A DNA stretch of 64,000 bases from positions 3,160,001 through 3,224,000 of the forward strand of contig NZ_CP042239.1 in NCBI RefSeq assembly GCF_007833215.1. Direction: 5' to 3'. The position numbers and the translations under genes were made by a program. This DNA is from Sphingomonas suaedae (GTDB taxonomy: Bacteria > Pseudomonadota > Alphaproteobacteria > Sphingomonadales > Sphingomonadaceae). The notes beneath the pieces are model-generated. The model ran no database searches. It saw nothing but the letters and a program-made list of their open reading frames with translations, and was not told where the DNA came from. Below are positions 15,820 through 24,020 of this stretch, one piece after another; within the stretch, counting starts at the first letter, position 1, and each line of letters opens with the position of its first letter.

Positions 15820-16638
15820 TCAGCTCGAAAGAGCCCGAATCAGGCGGGCGCCTTCGCGGCTCGTGGTCACCGCGTCGCCGTCGGAAAGGTGCAGCGTCAG
15901 TCGCCCGTTGCCGGCCGGTTCGGCGCTCACGATCGCGCCATGCCGCACGATATGCGACCGGTGGACGCGAAGAAAATCGCCGGGGAGCGTTTCGGCCAGG
16001 CTAGAGAGCGTGCGGCCCGACAGGAAGCTGCGTGTCGCGGTGACGATCTCTGCATAGCCGCTGGCGGCGCTGATCTGCACGATATCGGCCAGCTCGATCG
16101 CGATGATCTCGTCGCCGCGGCGCACCAGCAACGGCGCCCGCGGGTCGGCAGGCGTGAGTACTCCAGCCGGCGGTTTGGCGTCGCCGGTCGCCGGATAATG
16201 GGTCCGCTCACACCAAAGGACAAGCAACGCATAGAGCGTGACGCCCTGGAAGAGCTGCCAGACCAGCGCATTTTCGCCGAACGCGCGCGCGACCAGACCA
16301 CCGCGCAGCCAGTTCGCGCCGATCGAAAAACCGACCAGCACCAGCAGATACCATAGAAAGGCGAAGGCGACGGCGCCGACGACATGGATCGCAAGCATCC
16401 ATCGCAGGGCGAGCGCGGACCTCCGCACGATTCGGATCACCACCGTTGCGGCAATACCCGAGATCGCGGCAGCGGCGACATTGACCGCTGCCGACGAGAG
16501 CGCGTCGGCGAGGTGTGCGCCGCTCAATGCAAACGCGAGGGCGTAGGCCGCGAACAGCGCTGCGAGTGCGAGCGGAACAGGTGCGGCCACCATCGCGGCG
16601 TCGCGTCGCGTCGCTTCCTCTCTCCCCGGGCGGTCCAT
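15820..16638 (-). CDS. Membrane-anchored LytTR-family transcription regulator
   Basis: 272 residues from ATG 16638. Four or more hydrophobic segments occupy about residues 18-155; the C-terminal 100 residues are a LytTR DNA-binding domain with L-P-G-D-F-L-R-V-H-R-S-H-I-V. No phosphoacceptor domain is visible, so this is a membrane-tethered LytTR protein of the kind that often controls its own neighbourhood. The target is unknown; the gene is divergent from a DUF454 gene. It ends 78 bases before the hydrolase start and may be transcribed with it. Confidence 0.85.
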   Translation of the reverse strand: MDRPGREEATRRDAAMVAAPVPLALAALFAAYALAFALSGAHLADALSSAAVNVAAAAISGIAATVVIRIVRRSALALRWMLAIHVVGAVAFAFLWYLLVLVGFSIGANWLRGGLVARAFGENALVWQLFQGVTLYALLVLWCERTHYPATGDAKPPAGVLTPADPRAPLLVRRGDEIIAIELADIVQISAASGYAEIVTATRSFLSGRTLSSLAETLPGDFLRVHRSHIVRHGAIVSAEPAGNGRLTLHLSDGDAVTTSREGARLIRALSS

Positions 16639-16706
16639 CGCGCAAGCTGTGGCGTCACCGATCGGGATTGGCAATCGGCACGTTATTCTTGGAGCGGCTT
16701 GCTCTT

Positions 16707-17081
16707 ATGCCGTGCTACGCAAGGGCCGTGCGTCGTCATCTCTATCTGATTGCCGGCTTCCTCTGCCTCGGCCTTGCGGTGATCGGCGCGCTGTTGCCGG
16801 TGATGCCGACCACGGTGTTCGTCATCATGGCGGCCTATTGCTTCGCGCGCAGTTCGCCGCGATTGGAGGCGCGGTTGCTGGAGCATCCGCGCTTCGGCCC
16901 GCATATCGTGCGGTGGCGGGAAAAGGGCGCGGTCAGTCGATCGGGCAAGGTGGCGGCGAGCATCGCCTTTGCGGTCAGCATCGTGCTCACGCTCGCATTG
17001 ACCGCGATGCCCTGGCCGTTGGTTACCATCGCAGCTGCGGTCGTCATCGGCGGCTGGCTTTGGAGCCGCCCCGAAGCCTGA
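16707..17081 (+). CDS. DUF454 (YbaN-like) small membrane protein
   Basis: 124 residues with a helix near the N-terminus (L-Y-L-I-A-G-F-L-C-L-G-L-A-V-I-G) followed by the family mark L-L-P-V-M-P-T-T-V-F and A-A-Y-C-F-A-R-S-S-P-R, plus two more helices near the C-terminus. DUF454 proteins are inner-membrane proteins of unknown function. A GTG at 16728 is an alternative start. The 68 bases to the divergent LytTR gene must hold both promoters; I see only a weak CCGAT/ATCGG inverted repeat there. Confidence 0.85.
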   Translation: MPCYARAVRRHLYLIAGFLCLGLAVIGALLPVMPTTVFVIMAAYCFARSSPRLEARLLEHPRFGPHIVRWREKGAVSRSGKVAASIAFAVSIVLTLALTAMPWPLVTIAAAVVIGGWLWSRPEA

Positions 17082-17138
17082 CGGCTTGCCCGGCACGGTG
17101 CTGGCGTTAGGGTCCCTCGATCTGTTTGAGGGGATTCC

Positions 17139-18533
17139 ATGAAATATCAGTTCGCCGCCGCATTGCTGCTCGCCACCGCGACGACGACGCCGCACGCCAC
17201 CGCCCAGACTGCGACTCCGGCACCGGTGGTCAGCGCGGCCCCGGCCGAGGACTGGACGGTCAAACCCGAATGGATCGCGGCGCATGTCCGCTTCCTCGCC
17301 GGGCCGGAATTGCGGGGGCGCGGCAGCGCCACGCGGGACGAGGCGATCGCCGCCGCTTATGTCGCCGCGCGCTTCCAGGGCTATGGGCTTGCGCCCGCAC
17401 CCGGCGCCGATTCCTATCTCCAGAAGGTGAAGGTGATCCGGCCCCGGCTCGATGGCGATCCGGCGCTGACCGTGGATGGCAAGGCGGTCGCGGGCGCAAC
17501 CTTGCTCCTCGGTGGCGCGGAAAAGGTGGAGGGAACCGCGACCCTGTTCACTGGCGACGACGCGGCGGCGATGCCGACGGGTGACGTGATTTTATCCGCC
17601 AGCGCCAAATTGTCGCCCTCCGCCGCGCTGCGTGCGGTGCGGGGCAAGGGGACCAAATTGCTGGTGTTGCGCGCAAGCGACCAGACCGCAAAGCTGTGGG
17701 ACCAGATTGGCCGCCAGCCGCGCCTGACCGCCTATCTCGCGTCGCAGCCACCGCGCGACGGGCTGTCGGTGTTGATTCTCCCTGCCGAGGCGTTCGACCG
17801 GGCGGCCAAAGCGGCGGGCAAGCCCGTGGCGATGACCCTTCCGGGATTGGTGCGCGAGGAGGTCGAGACGACCAATGCGATCGGCTATCTTCCCGGTACC
17901 GATCCCAAGGCGGGGGTGATCCTGCTCGCCGCGCATCTCGATCATCTCGGCGTCCAGCCCGACGGGACGGTGATGCACGGCGCCAATGACAATGCGTCGG
18001 GTACCGCCGCCATACTCGAACTCGCCCATGCGCTGTCGTCGGGGAAGCGGCATCGGCGCGGCATCCTGTTCGCGGCGTTCGGGGCGGAGGAGCTGGGTGG
18101 CTTCGGATCGCGCGCGTTCGCCGATGCGCCGCCGGTGCCGCTGACCGATATCGTCGCGAATATCGCGATCGAGATGATCGGCGCGCAAGACCCAAAGCTG
18201 CCCGCAGGCACGATGATGATGACCGGCTATGAGCGATCCACCCTGGGTCCCGCGCTTGCGGAACGCGGCGCGCTGGTGGTGAAGGACCCCTATCCCGAGC
18301 AGAATTTCTTCGAACGGTCGGATAACTATGCGCTCGCCCGGCGCGGGGTGGTGGCGCACACGATTTCGGGCTGGGCGGTTACGCCGACCTATCATTCGCC
18401 GAAGGACACGATCGACGCGCTCGATATCCCGTTCATGGCGGGCGCGGTCCAGTCGCTGATCGGCCCGGCGCGCTGGCTCGCCGACAGCGACTTCCGCCCC
18501 GACTGGACGCCGGGCGGCAAGCCGGGGGAGTAA
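17139..18533 (+). CDS. Secreted M28-family zinc aminopeptidase
   Basis: 464 residues with a Sec signal peptide (M-K-Y-Q-F-A-A-A-L-L-L-A ending A-T-A-Q). The M28 metal ligands are visible: A-A-H-L-D-H-L-G, G-A-N-D-N-A-S-G-T-A-A (bridging Asp), A-F-G-A-E-E-L-G-G-F-G-S (catalytic Glu pair), and a late histidine in P-T-Y-H-S-P-K-D-T. It should cleave N-terminal residues of peptides in the periplasm or outside. GAGGGG precedes the ATG. A long palindromic repeat follows. Confidence 0.9.
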   Translation: MKYQFAAALLLATATTTPHATAQTATPAPVVSAAPAEDWTVKPEWIAAHVRFLAGPELRGRGSATRDEAIAAAYVAARFQGYGLAPAPGADSYLQKVKVIRPRLDGDPALTVDGKAVAGATLLLGGAEKVEGTATLFTGDDAAAMPTGDVILSASAKLSPSAALRAVRGKGTKLLVLRASDQTAKLWDQIGRQPRLTAYLASQPPRDGLSVLILPAEAFDRAAKAAGKPVAMTLPGLVREEVETTNAIGYLPGTDPKAGVILLAAHLDHLGVQPDGTVMHGANDNASGTAAILELAHALSSGKRHRRGILFAAFGAEELGGFGSRAFADAPPVPLTDIVANIAIEMIGAQDPKLPAGTMMMTGYERSTLGPALAERGALVVKDPYPEQNFFERSDNYALARRGVVAHTISGWAVTPTYHSPKDTIDALDIPFMAGAVQSLIGPARWLADSDFRPDWTPGGKPGE

Positions 18534-18548
18534 GGGGCTGGAGTCTGC

Positions 18549-18718
18549 CATTCCTCCCCTGAGCTTGTCTCAGGGGAGGGGGACCGCCCGCGTAGCGGGT
18601 GGTGGAGGGGCTGCCCCGCAGAGGGCAGAATTTTGCCGAGTCGTTTCGGCCGTCTACGCGGCCGCCCCCCCGTTATCGCTGCGCGATGCCACCTCCCCTG
18701 CGGGGCAGGGGAGGAATG
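18549..18718. repeat. Long palindromic repeat, family C copy 1
   Basis: 170-bp element bounded by CATTCCTCCCC and GGGGAGGAATG. Its first 40 bases are identical to the start of copy 2 (52711-52878), with the short hairpin CCCCTGAGCTTGTCTCAGGGG. The core, GCAGAGGGCAGAATTTTGCC, is present in copy 2 in reverse orientation. It fills most of the gap between the peptidase gene and the flagellin terminator; nothing coding is seen. Confidence 0.8.
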
Positions 18719-18743
18719 AGGAAAGCCAAGCCAGCCAAAGCCG

Positions 18744-18774
18744 AAAAACCCCGGCGGTCTTGCGACCACCGGGG
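18744..18774 (-). terminator. Rho-independent terminator of the flagellin gene
   Basis: Read on the minus strand: an 11-bp GC-rich stem (CCCCGGTGGTC, loop GCAA, GACCGCCGGGG, one G-T pair) followed directly by five T. It is about 80 bases after the flagellin stop. A smaller hairpin, CCCTTCC-ATA-GGGAAGGG, lies between. Confidence 0.8.
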
Positions 18775-18854
18775 CTTCCTCGCATGCCCTTCCATAGGGA
18801 AGGGTGACCGGCCGTGGCGCCTGTCAGGGGGGTGACACCCCGACCGGCTCACGC

Positions 18855-20489
18855 TTAGCGAAGCAGCGAAAGAACGTTCTGCTGCGACTGGTTGGCCTGT
18901 GCCAGCATCGCGGTGGATGCCTGGCCCAGGATCTGGGCCTTGGCGAGCGCCATCGTTTCGGCCGAGAAATCGGCGTCCTCGATGCGGCTGCGCGCTTCGG
19001 ACAGGTTGGTCGAGTTGGTCGTCAGGTTGTTGACCACCGATTCGAGGCGGCTCTGCGCGGCGCCCAGGCTGGCCCGGGTGGATGCCACCGCGTCGAGCGC
19101 GTCGTCGATCGTCTTGAGCGCGGTCGACGCCTCGGTGCGGGTGCCGATCTGAAGCACGGTGGCTTCGCCGCCGGTTCCTTCGCCCTCGCCCTCGCCTGCG
19201 CCCTCACCGGCCTCGGCTGCGACCCATACCTTGTCGCCTTCGGCGAGCTTGATCTGGTCGCCTTCCGCCGGTTCGGCGAACGCGCTGATCACCGCATCGT
19301 TATCGATGTCGTCCTGGGTGACGGTGTGCCAGTCGTCCAGTTCGGTATCGCCATCGGCGAGCGTCTTGAGGCCACCTGCACCGGCATTTGCCGTAGCATC
19401 CCAAATCTGGTCGCCCGCCTTGAGCATGACCTGACGGTCGACCGCCATCGCGAATTCGGCGCCATTCTCGACGTCGTCGGCCGTGACGGTGTACTCGCTG
19501 TCGATCCGCTCGTCGCCGGCGCCCAACGTGTCGAGCTCACCCGAAGCTTCCTCTGCGCCCTCGGCCTCGCCAGCCTCGGCCGACGCCCATACCTTGTCGC
19601 CTTCGGCGAGCTTGATCTGGTCGCCTTCCGCCGGTTCGGCGAACGCGCTGATCACCGCATCGTTATCGATGTCGTCCTGGGTGACGGTGTGCCAGTCGTC
19701 CAGTTCGGTATCGCCATCGGCGAGCGTCTTGAGGCCACCTGCACCGGCATTTGCCGTAGCATCCCAAATCTGGTCGCCCGCCTTGAGCATGACCTGACGG
19801 TCGACCGCCATCGCGAATTCGGCGCCATTCTCGACGTCGTCGGCCGTGACGGTGTACTCGCTGTCGATCCGCTCGTCGCCGGCGCCGATCGTCTGGAGTT
19901 CGAACGTCCCCTCGCCTTCACCTTCGCCTTCACCCGCGCCGCCCTCGACCGCTTCGACCGGAGCCGCGATGGTATGGCCGGTGATCGACGACAGGTCGAG
20001 CTTGGTGATCTTCAGCGACACCGTCTGGTCGGCGCTCGATCCGACCTGGATCGTCTTGGTGATGTCCGCGTCGGTCGCGAACAGCTGGACATTGTTGAAC
20101 TTGGTGTTCTTCAGGATGTCGTTGATCTGACCCGACAGCTCGGTGACTTCCGTCTGCATATTCTTGCGGTCGTCGTCCGAATAGGTACCCGACGATGCCT
20201 GGGTCGCCAGTTCCTTCATGCGCTGAAGCATGTTGGTGACTTCGCCCAGCGCACCTTCCGCAGTCTGAGCGAGGCTGATGCCATCGTTCGCATTGCGGAT
20301 CGATACGGTCATCGATTTGATCTGGCTGGTCATGCGGCTCGCAATGGCCAGACCCGCTGCGTCGTCCTTGGCGCTGTTGATGCGCTTGCCGGTCGACAGG
20401 CGCTCCATCGCGCTCTGCAGCGAGGTCGACGCCATCTTGGACGCATTCGCGGCGCGCAGGCTCGCGATATTCGTTCCGATAACAGTCAT
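18855..20489 (-). CDS. fliC: Flagellin with duplicated acidic variable domain
   Basis: 544 residues from ATG 20489. The N-terminal D0/D1 part is textbook flagellin ([30 protein letters not shown]), and the C-terminal part ends [14 protein letters not shown]. Between about residues 180 and 440 lies a very acidic insert: two copies of a 101-residue unit (about 202-302 and 323-423), separated and flanked by Gly-Glu repeats. Each unit itself looks like two related halves built on T-V-T-x-D-D and G-D-x-I/V-W. The insert would be exposed on the filament surface. A FliA-like promoter candidate lies upstream. Confidence 0.95.
   Translation of the reverse strand: MTVIGTNIASLRAANASKMASTSLQSAMERLSTGKRINSAKDDAAGLAIASRMTSQIKSMTVSIRNANDGISLAQTAEGALGEVTNMLQRMKELATQASSGTYSDDDRKNMQTEVTELSGQINDILKNTKFNNVQLFATDADITKTIQVGSSADQTVSLKITKLDLSSITGHTIAAPVEAVEGGAGEGEGEGEGTFELQTIGAGDERIDSEYTVTADDVENGAEFAMAVDRQVMLKAGDQIWDATANAGAGGLKTLADGDTELDDWHTVTQDDIDNDAVISAFAEPAEGDQIKLAEGDKVWASAEAGEAEGAEEASGELDTLGAGDERIDSEYTVTADDVENGAEFAMAVDRQVMLKAGDQIWDATANAGAGGLKTLADGDTELDDWHTVTQDDIDNDAVISAFAEPAEGDQIKLAEGDKVWVAAEAGEGAGEGEGEGTGGEATVLQIGTRTEASTALKTIDDALDAVASTRASLGAAQSRLESVVNNLTTNSTNLSEARSRIEDADFSAETMALAKAQILGQASTAMLAQANQSQQNVLSLLR
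19223..19523 (-). repeat. Direct repeat within flagellin, copy 2 in protein order
   Basis: 301 bp, identical base for base with 19586-19886; the period is 363 bp (121 codons). It encodes about residues 323-423, including [14 protein letters not shown] and K-L-A-E-G-D-K-V-W. Total identity, third codon positions included, means recent duplication or gene conversion. Confidence 0.95.
19586..19886 (-). repeat. Direct repeat within flagellin, copy 1 in protein order
   Basis: 301 bp identical with 19223-19523, encoding about residues 202-302. The 62 bases between copies encode an Ala/Glu/Gly linker and are not identical to the flanking linkers, which consist of imperfect hexamer repeats such as GCCCTC. 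Confidence 0.95.
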
Positions 20490-20576
20490 GTCCGTTCTCC
20501 GTTCAGTCCCAGCGTCCCCGCGATACCCCCCTGAATGCGAAGGAACCCGAGCCGCCAAAGGGGTGAACGGCAAGGC

Positions 20577-20603
20577 GCATCGGCGATTAAGCACTTTTCT
20601 GAA
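20577..20603 (-). promoter_or_regulatory. Weak candidate sigma-28 promoter of flagellin
   Basis: On the minus strand TTCAGAAA, 11 bases, GCCGATGC; the -10 half matches the FliA consensus at six of eight bases, the -35 half poorly. The start would be near 20570, an 80-base leader. No sigma-54 match was found in this 253-bp gap, which also contains three single TTGCCG/CGGCAA motifs (20568, 20647, 20676). Confidence 0.25.
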
Positions 20604-20742
20604 CCAGCTTTCGCAAAGCCCTCGCGCGTGTGCGTAGAGGCGCGCGCGGCAATCTGGAGCCGGAGAGGCTATTTTTTGCCGGATGGTTTACCGCTCGTTT
20701 ACCATCAATCCCGCATTCACCCTGCAACAGGGGGGTTCTTGA

Positions 20743-21996
20743 ATGCAGACCATCTTTCCGTCGGCTGCCGTTCTTCGCCAGAATTATGCGCTGGTCTCGG
20801 CGCTTCGGGCGCAGGGCTTCACGATCGGCGCGGCCGACAAGGTGAAGCCGTTGCCCGGCGACCTGTTCATGATCGTCGAGGGCGAGGCGCCCCCGGTTTC
20901 CTCGCGCACGCTGGTGCTGGCCGAAGGGCCGGTCGCGGCGGTTCCCTTTAGCGACGGCAATCCGGCCCGGCTGTCCTACGGTCCCGACGACGCGGCGGTT
21001 GCGAGCGGCTTTGCCAGCGCGATGCTGCGCGGCGCCCATGCGCCCGTCGCCGCCGATCCCGAAAGTCTCGCGCTCTATGCGCTGGCAGAGCGGGTCGCCG
21101 CCGCCGACATCACCGTGCTGGTCAACGGACCCACCGGAACCGGCAAGGAGGTGCTGGCACGCGCAATCCACATGGGCTCCACCCGCCGCGACGGCCCGTT
21201 CATCGCGGTGAATTGCGCGGCGCTGCCCGAAACGATGCTCGAAGCCTTGTTGTTCGGCCACCAGAAAGGATCGTTCACGGGCGCGAACGCGGCGGGAGAG
21301 GGCTTTTTCCGCGCCGCCAATGGCGGAACGTTGCTGCTTGACGAGGTGGCGGAAATGCCGCTCGCGCTCCAGGCCAAGCTGCTGCGCGCTCTTCAGGAGC
21401 GCGAGGTGGTGCCGATCGGCGCGACGACGCCGGAGAAGATCGACGTGCGCGTCATTGCGTGTGCCAACCGCGACCTTCAGACCGAGGTGACCGAAGGCCG
21501 GTTCCGTGCCGACCTTTACTACCGCCTCTCGGTCTTCCCGCTGTCCACCAAGCCGCTTGCCGAACGGCCCGGCGATGTCGCCGCGCTCGCCGCAACGATG
21601 GTGCTGCGCCATGCTGGCGGTCGCGCCCGCCTGCCCTGGGTGACGCGCGCCGCGCTGGCGGTGCTTCAGGCCCACGACTGGCCGGGCAATGTCCGCGAGC
21701 TTGAAAATGTGATCCAGCGCGCGCTGCTGCTCTGCGGCGGTGACGCGATCACCCCCGACCACCTGATCTTCGATCGCGCTCCGGCTGCCGAGGCTCCGCT
21801 CCGCGCGGACGGTGCCCAGTTGAGTAACATTGTTCAGCTCAGCGAATTCGCCGCCATCCGCGAAACGCTGGCGGCGTGCGGCGGCAGCCGCACCGAGACC
21901 GCCCGGCGGCTCGGCATTTCCGAGCGCACGCTGCGCTACCGCCTCGCCAAGGCGCGCGAGCAGGGTGAGGACCTTGTCCGGAGGGCTAGCGCATGA
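20743..21996 (+). CDS. Sigma-54 activator of flagellar genes, FlbD/FleQ-like
   Basis: 417 residues. An AAA+ sigma-54 interaction domain spans about residues 105-340: Walker A G-P-T-G-T-G-K-E, the sigma-54 loop G-S-F-T-G-A-N (GAFTGA variant), Walker B G-G-T-L-L-L-D-E-V and the arginine-rich R-F-R-A-D-L-Y-Y-R-L. The C-terminus is a Fis-type helix-turn-helix (E-T-A-R-R-L-G-I-S-E-R-T-L-R-Y-R-L). The N-terminal 100 residues do not show a normal receiver with its phosphorylated Asp. It heads the fli operon (four-base overlap with fliE), the position of flbD-type genes, and probably drives the sigma-54 promoters in this window. Confidence 0.88.
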   Translation: MQTIFPSAAVLRQNYALVSALRAQGFTIGAADKVKPLPGDLFMIVEGEAPPVSSRTLVLAEGPVAAVPFSDGNPARLSYGPDDAAVASGFASAMLRGAHAPVAADPESLALYALAERVAAADITVLVNGPTGTGKEVLARAIHMGSTRRDGPFIAVNCAALPETMLEALLFGHQKGSFTGANAAGEGFFRAANGGTLLLDEVAEMPLALQAKLLRALQEREVVPIGATTPEKIDVRVIACANRDLQTEVTEGRFRADLYYRLSVFPLSTKPLAERPGDVAALAATMVLRHAGGRARLPWVTRAALAVLQAHDWPGNVRELENVIQRALLLCGGDAITPDHLIFDRAPAAEAPLRADGAQLSNIVQLSEFAAIRETLAACGGSRTETARRLGISERTLRYRLAKAREQGEDLVRRASA

Positions 21997-22355
21997 GCGG
22001 GATCGATGGGATCGGCGGCGTCGATCGGGTGATGCAGCTGCGCGCCCAGATTCTCGAACGCAACGAGGCGCTGCAGCGCGCCACCAGCGGCGTTGCCGCC
22101 CCGGCTGCGGCGCCCGCTGGCCAGCCCACGGGTCCGTCCAGCTTCATCGACACGATGCAGCAGGCGGTGGCCAATGTGAACGACGCACAGAGCCGCGCCG
22201 GCGACCTCGCCGCCGCTTATGAGCGCGGCGAGACGGTCGACATCGCCAAGGTGATGCTCGCCCGCCAGGAGGCGTCGGTCGGATTCGAGGCGACGCTTCA
22301 GGTCAGGAACAAGCTCCTGACCGCCTATCGTGACATCATGAGCATGCCGGTCTGA
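21993..22355 (+). CDS. fliE: Flagellar rod adaptor FliE
   Basis: 120 residues. The C-terminal half has the FliE pattern S-F-I-D-T-M-Q-Q-A-V-A-N-V-N-D-A-Q and V-D-I-A-K-V-M-L-A-R-Q-E-A-S-V-G-F-E-A-T-L-Q-V-R-N-K. It links the MS-ring to the rod. The start overlaps the regulator stop as ATGA, and fliF follows after two bases. Confidence 0.93.
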   Translation: MSGIDGIGGVDRVMQLRAQILERNEALQRATSGVAAPAAAPAGQPTGPSSFIDTMQQAVANVNDAQSRAGDLAAAYERGETVDIAKVMLARQEASVGFEATLQVRNKLLTAYRDIMSMPV

Positions 22356-22357
22356 TC

Positions 22358-24019
22358 ATGAGCAACGCACTCTCCGTATCCGACGCGCCCGCCGCTCCCG
22401 CTCCTGCGGGTCTCGGCATGGCCAATCCGATCAAGCAGCTGGGCGGCATCCTGTCCCAGCCCGCGGTGAAGCGCAGCCTGCCGCTGATCTTCATGCTCGC
22501 CCTGATCGGCGCCGCCGCGCTCGCCTGGGCGAGCCTGTCGACCCCGCCGCAGCGCGTGCTGTTCGCCAGTCTGCCCGAAAGCGACAAGGCTGCTGTGGCG
22601 CAGGCACTGGATGCCGCGAGCATCCCCAACCGCATCGACAATGGCGGGTCGATCACCGTCAACGAGGACGATTATCACAAGGCGCGGATGCTGCTCGCCG
22701 GGCAGGATCTGCCCAAGGCGGCGCCGGGCGGTTATGCACTGCTCGACCAGATGCCGATGGGCGCGTCGCGCGCGGTGGAAGGCGAGCGGCTGCGCCAGGC
22801 GCGCGAAACCGAACTCGCCCGCTCGATCGGCGAGATCGATACGGTGGCCGAGGCGCGCGTGCATCTCGCCACGCCCGAGGCGACGGTATTCGTGCGCGAC
22901 AAGGCCGAACCCTCGGCATCGGTGATCGTCAAACTCCAGCCGGGCCGCTCGCTGTCCGAGGCGCAGGTGCGCTCGATCGTCAATCTGGTCGCCTCGTCGG
23001 TGCCGGGCATGAAGCCCGACGCCGTCACGATCGTCGACCAGATGGGCGAACTGCTGAGCAAATCGGGGCAGGAAAAGAGCGTCGGCGACGCGCGCATCGA
23101 ATTTCAGGGACGGGTCGAGGACAAGGTACGCCAGCAGCTCGTGACGCTGCTCACCCCCCTGCTCGGCGCGGGCAACTTCAGCGCCGAGGTGCAGGCCGAG
23201 GTCGATCTGGACGAGAGCCAGGCGACCCGCGAAAGCTATGACAAGGAAGGCGCCGTGGTGCGCGCCGAACAGGGCAACTGGACCGGCGCGCCGCGCGATG
23301 GTGCCAATGCGCCCGGCGGCATTCCCGGCGCCCTCTCCAATGTTCCGCCGCCGTCCGCCACGGTCGCGACCCCTTCGCCGGACGGCACCGCCGCCGCGGC
23401 ACCGGGGCAGGTCGCAGCGGCGGCGGCACCCGCGATGAAGCAGAGCGACAGCTTCGTGCGCAGCTACAACACCGGCAAGGAAATCTCGGTCACCCGCAAC
23501 GCGCCGGGCAGCGTCCGCCGCCTGTCGGTCGCGGTGGTGCTGCGCGAGGAGCCGGGCAAGCCGCGCGGACAGGTCGAGCTGCGCCAGATCGACAGCCTGG
23601 TGAAGGCCGCGGTCGGCTTTAAGGCCGAGCGCCAGGATCAGGTGACGGTCGTCAGCCGCAAGTTCAGCACCAACGCCGCCGATGCGAGCGAGGGCGCCCC
23701 CTTCTACGAAACCGGCTGGTTCGCGATGGTCGCGCGCAACGTCACTGCGCTGGTGATCGCGCTGCTCGTGCTGCTGCTGGGTGTGCGTCCGCTGGCCAAG
23801 GCGCTGCTCCGCAAGCGCGAGGATGCGCGACCGACGACCGGTGCGCTGCCGATCGCCGGGGACGGCGTCCAGCTGCCCGCGCAGGTCAGCCCGGAAATGC
23901 TCGCCGGGACCGGCCTGACCCTGGGCGATCGGGTGGGGCTGGTGCGCGACTTCACCCGCGAAAATCCCGCGCGCGCCGCATTGGCGGTGCGCGACATGAT
24001 CCGTACCGAGGCGAACTAA
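22358..24019 (+). CDS. fliF: Flagellar MS-ring protein FliF
   Basis: 553 residues, normal size. Transmembrane helices at about residues 40-60 and 450-475 (V-T-A-L-V-I-A-L-L-V-L-L-L-G-V) enclose the periplasmic ring-building domains, with the family block R-A-V-E-G-E-R-L-R-Q-A-R-E-T-E-L-A-R-S-I. The cytoplasmic C-terminal tail (F-T-R-E-N-P-A-R-A-A-L-A-V-R-D-M-I) binds FliG, encoded next. Confidence 0.96.
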   Translation: MSNALSVSDAPAAPAPAGLGMANPIKQLGGILSQPAVKRSLPLIFMLALIGAAALAWASLSTPPQRVLFASLPESDKAAVAQALDAASIPNRIDNGGSITVNEDDYHKARMLLAGQDLPKAAPGGYALLDQMPMGASRAVEGERLRQARETELARSIGEIDTVAEARVHLATPEATVFVRDKAEPSASVIVKLQPGRSLSEAQVRSIVNLVASSVPGMKPDAVTIVDQMGELLSKSGQEKSVGDARIEFQGRVEDKVRQQLVTLLTPLLGAGNFSAEVQAEVDLDESQATRESYDKEGAVVRAEQGNWTGAPRDGANAPGGIPGALSNVPPPSATVATPSPDGTAAAAPGQVAAAAAPAMKQSDSFVRSYNTGKEISVTRNAPGSVRRLSVAVVLREEPGKPRGQVELRQIDSLVKAAVGFKAERQDQVTVVSRKFSTNAADASEGAPFYETGWFAMVARNVTALVIALLVLLLGVRPLAKALLRKREDARPTTGALPIAGDGVQLPAQVSPEMLAGTGLTLGDRVGLVRDFTRENPARAALAVRDMIRTEAN

Positions 24020-24020
24020 G

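Noticed and set aside
19223..19886. Repeats read as a CRISPR array
   Set aside because: Only two long copies, in frame inside a flagellin gene; no short repeats with unique spacers.
20587..20607. Sigma-54 promoter for flagellin (TGGTTC ... GTGCT on the minus strand)
   Set aside because: GG to GC distance is eleven bases; the -24 half is also poor.
20664..20682. Sigma-54 promoter for the FlbD-like regulator (AGGCTATTTTTTGCC)
   Set aside because: The GG to GC distance is nine bases instead of ten, which normally abolishes function.
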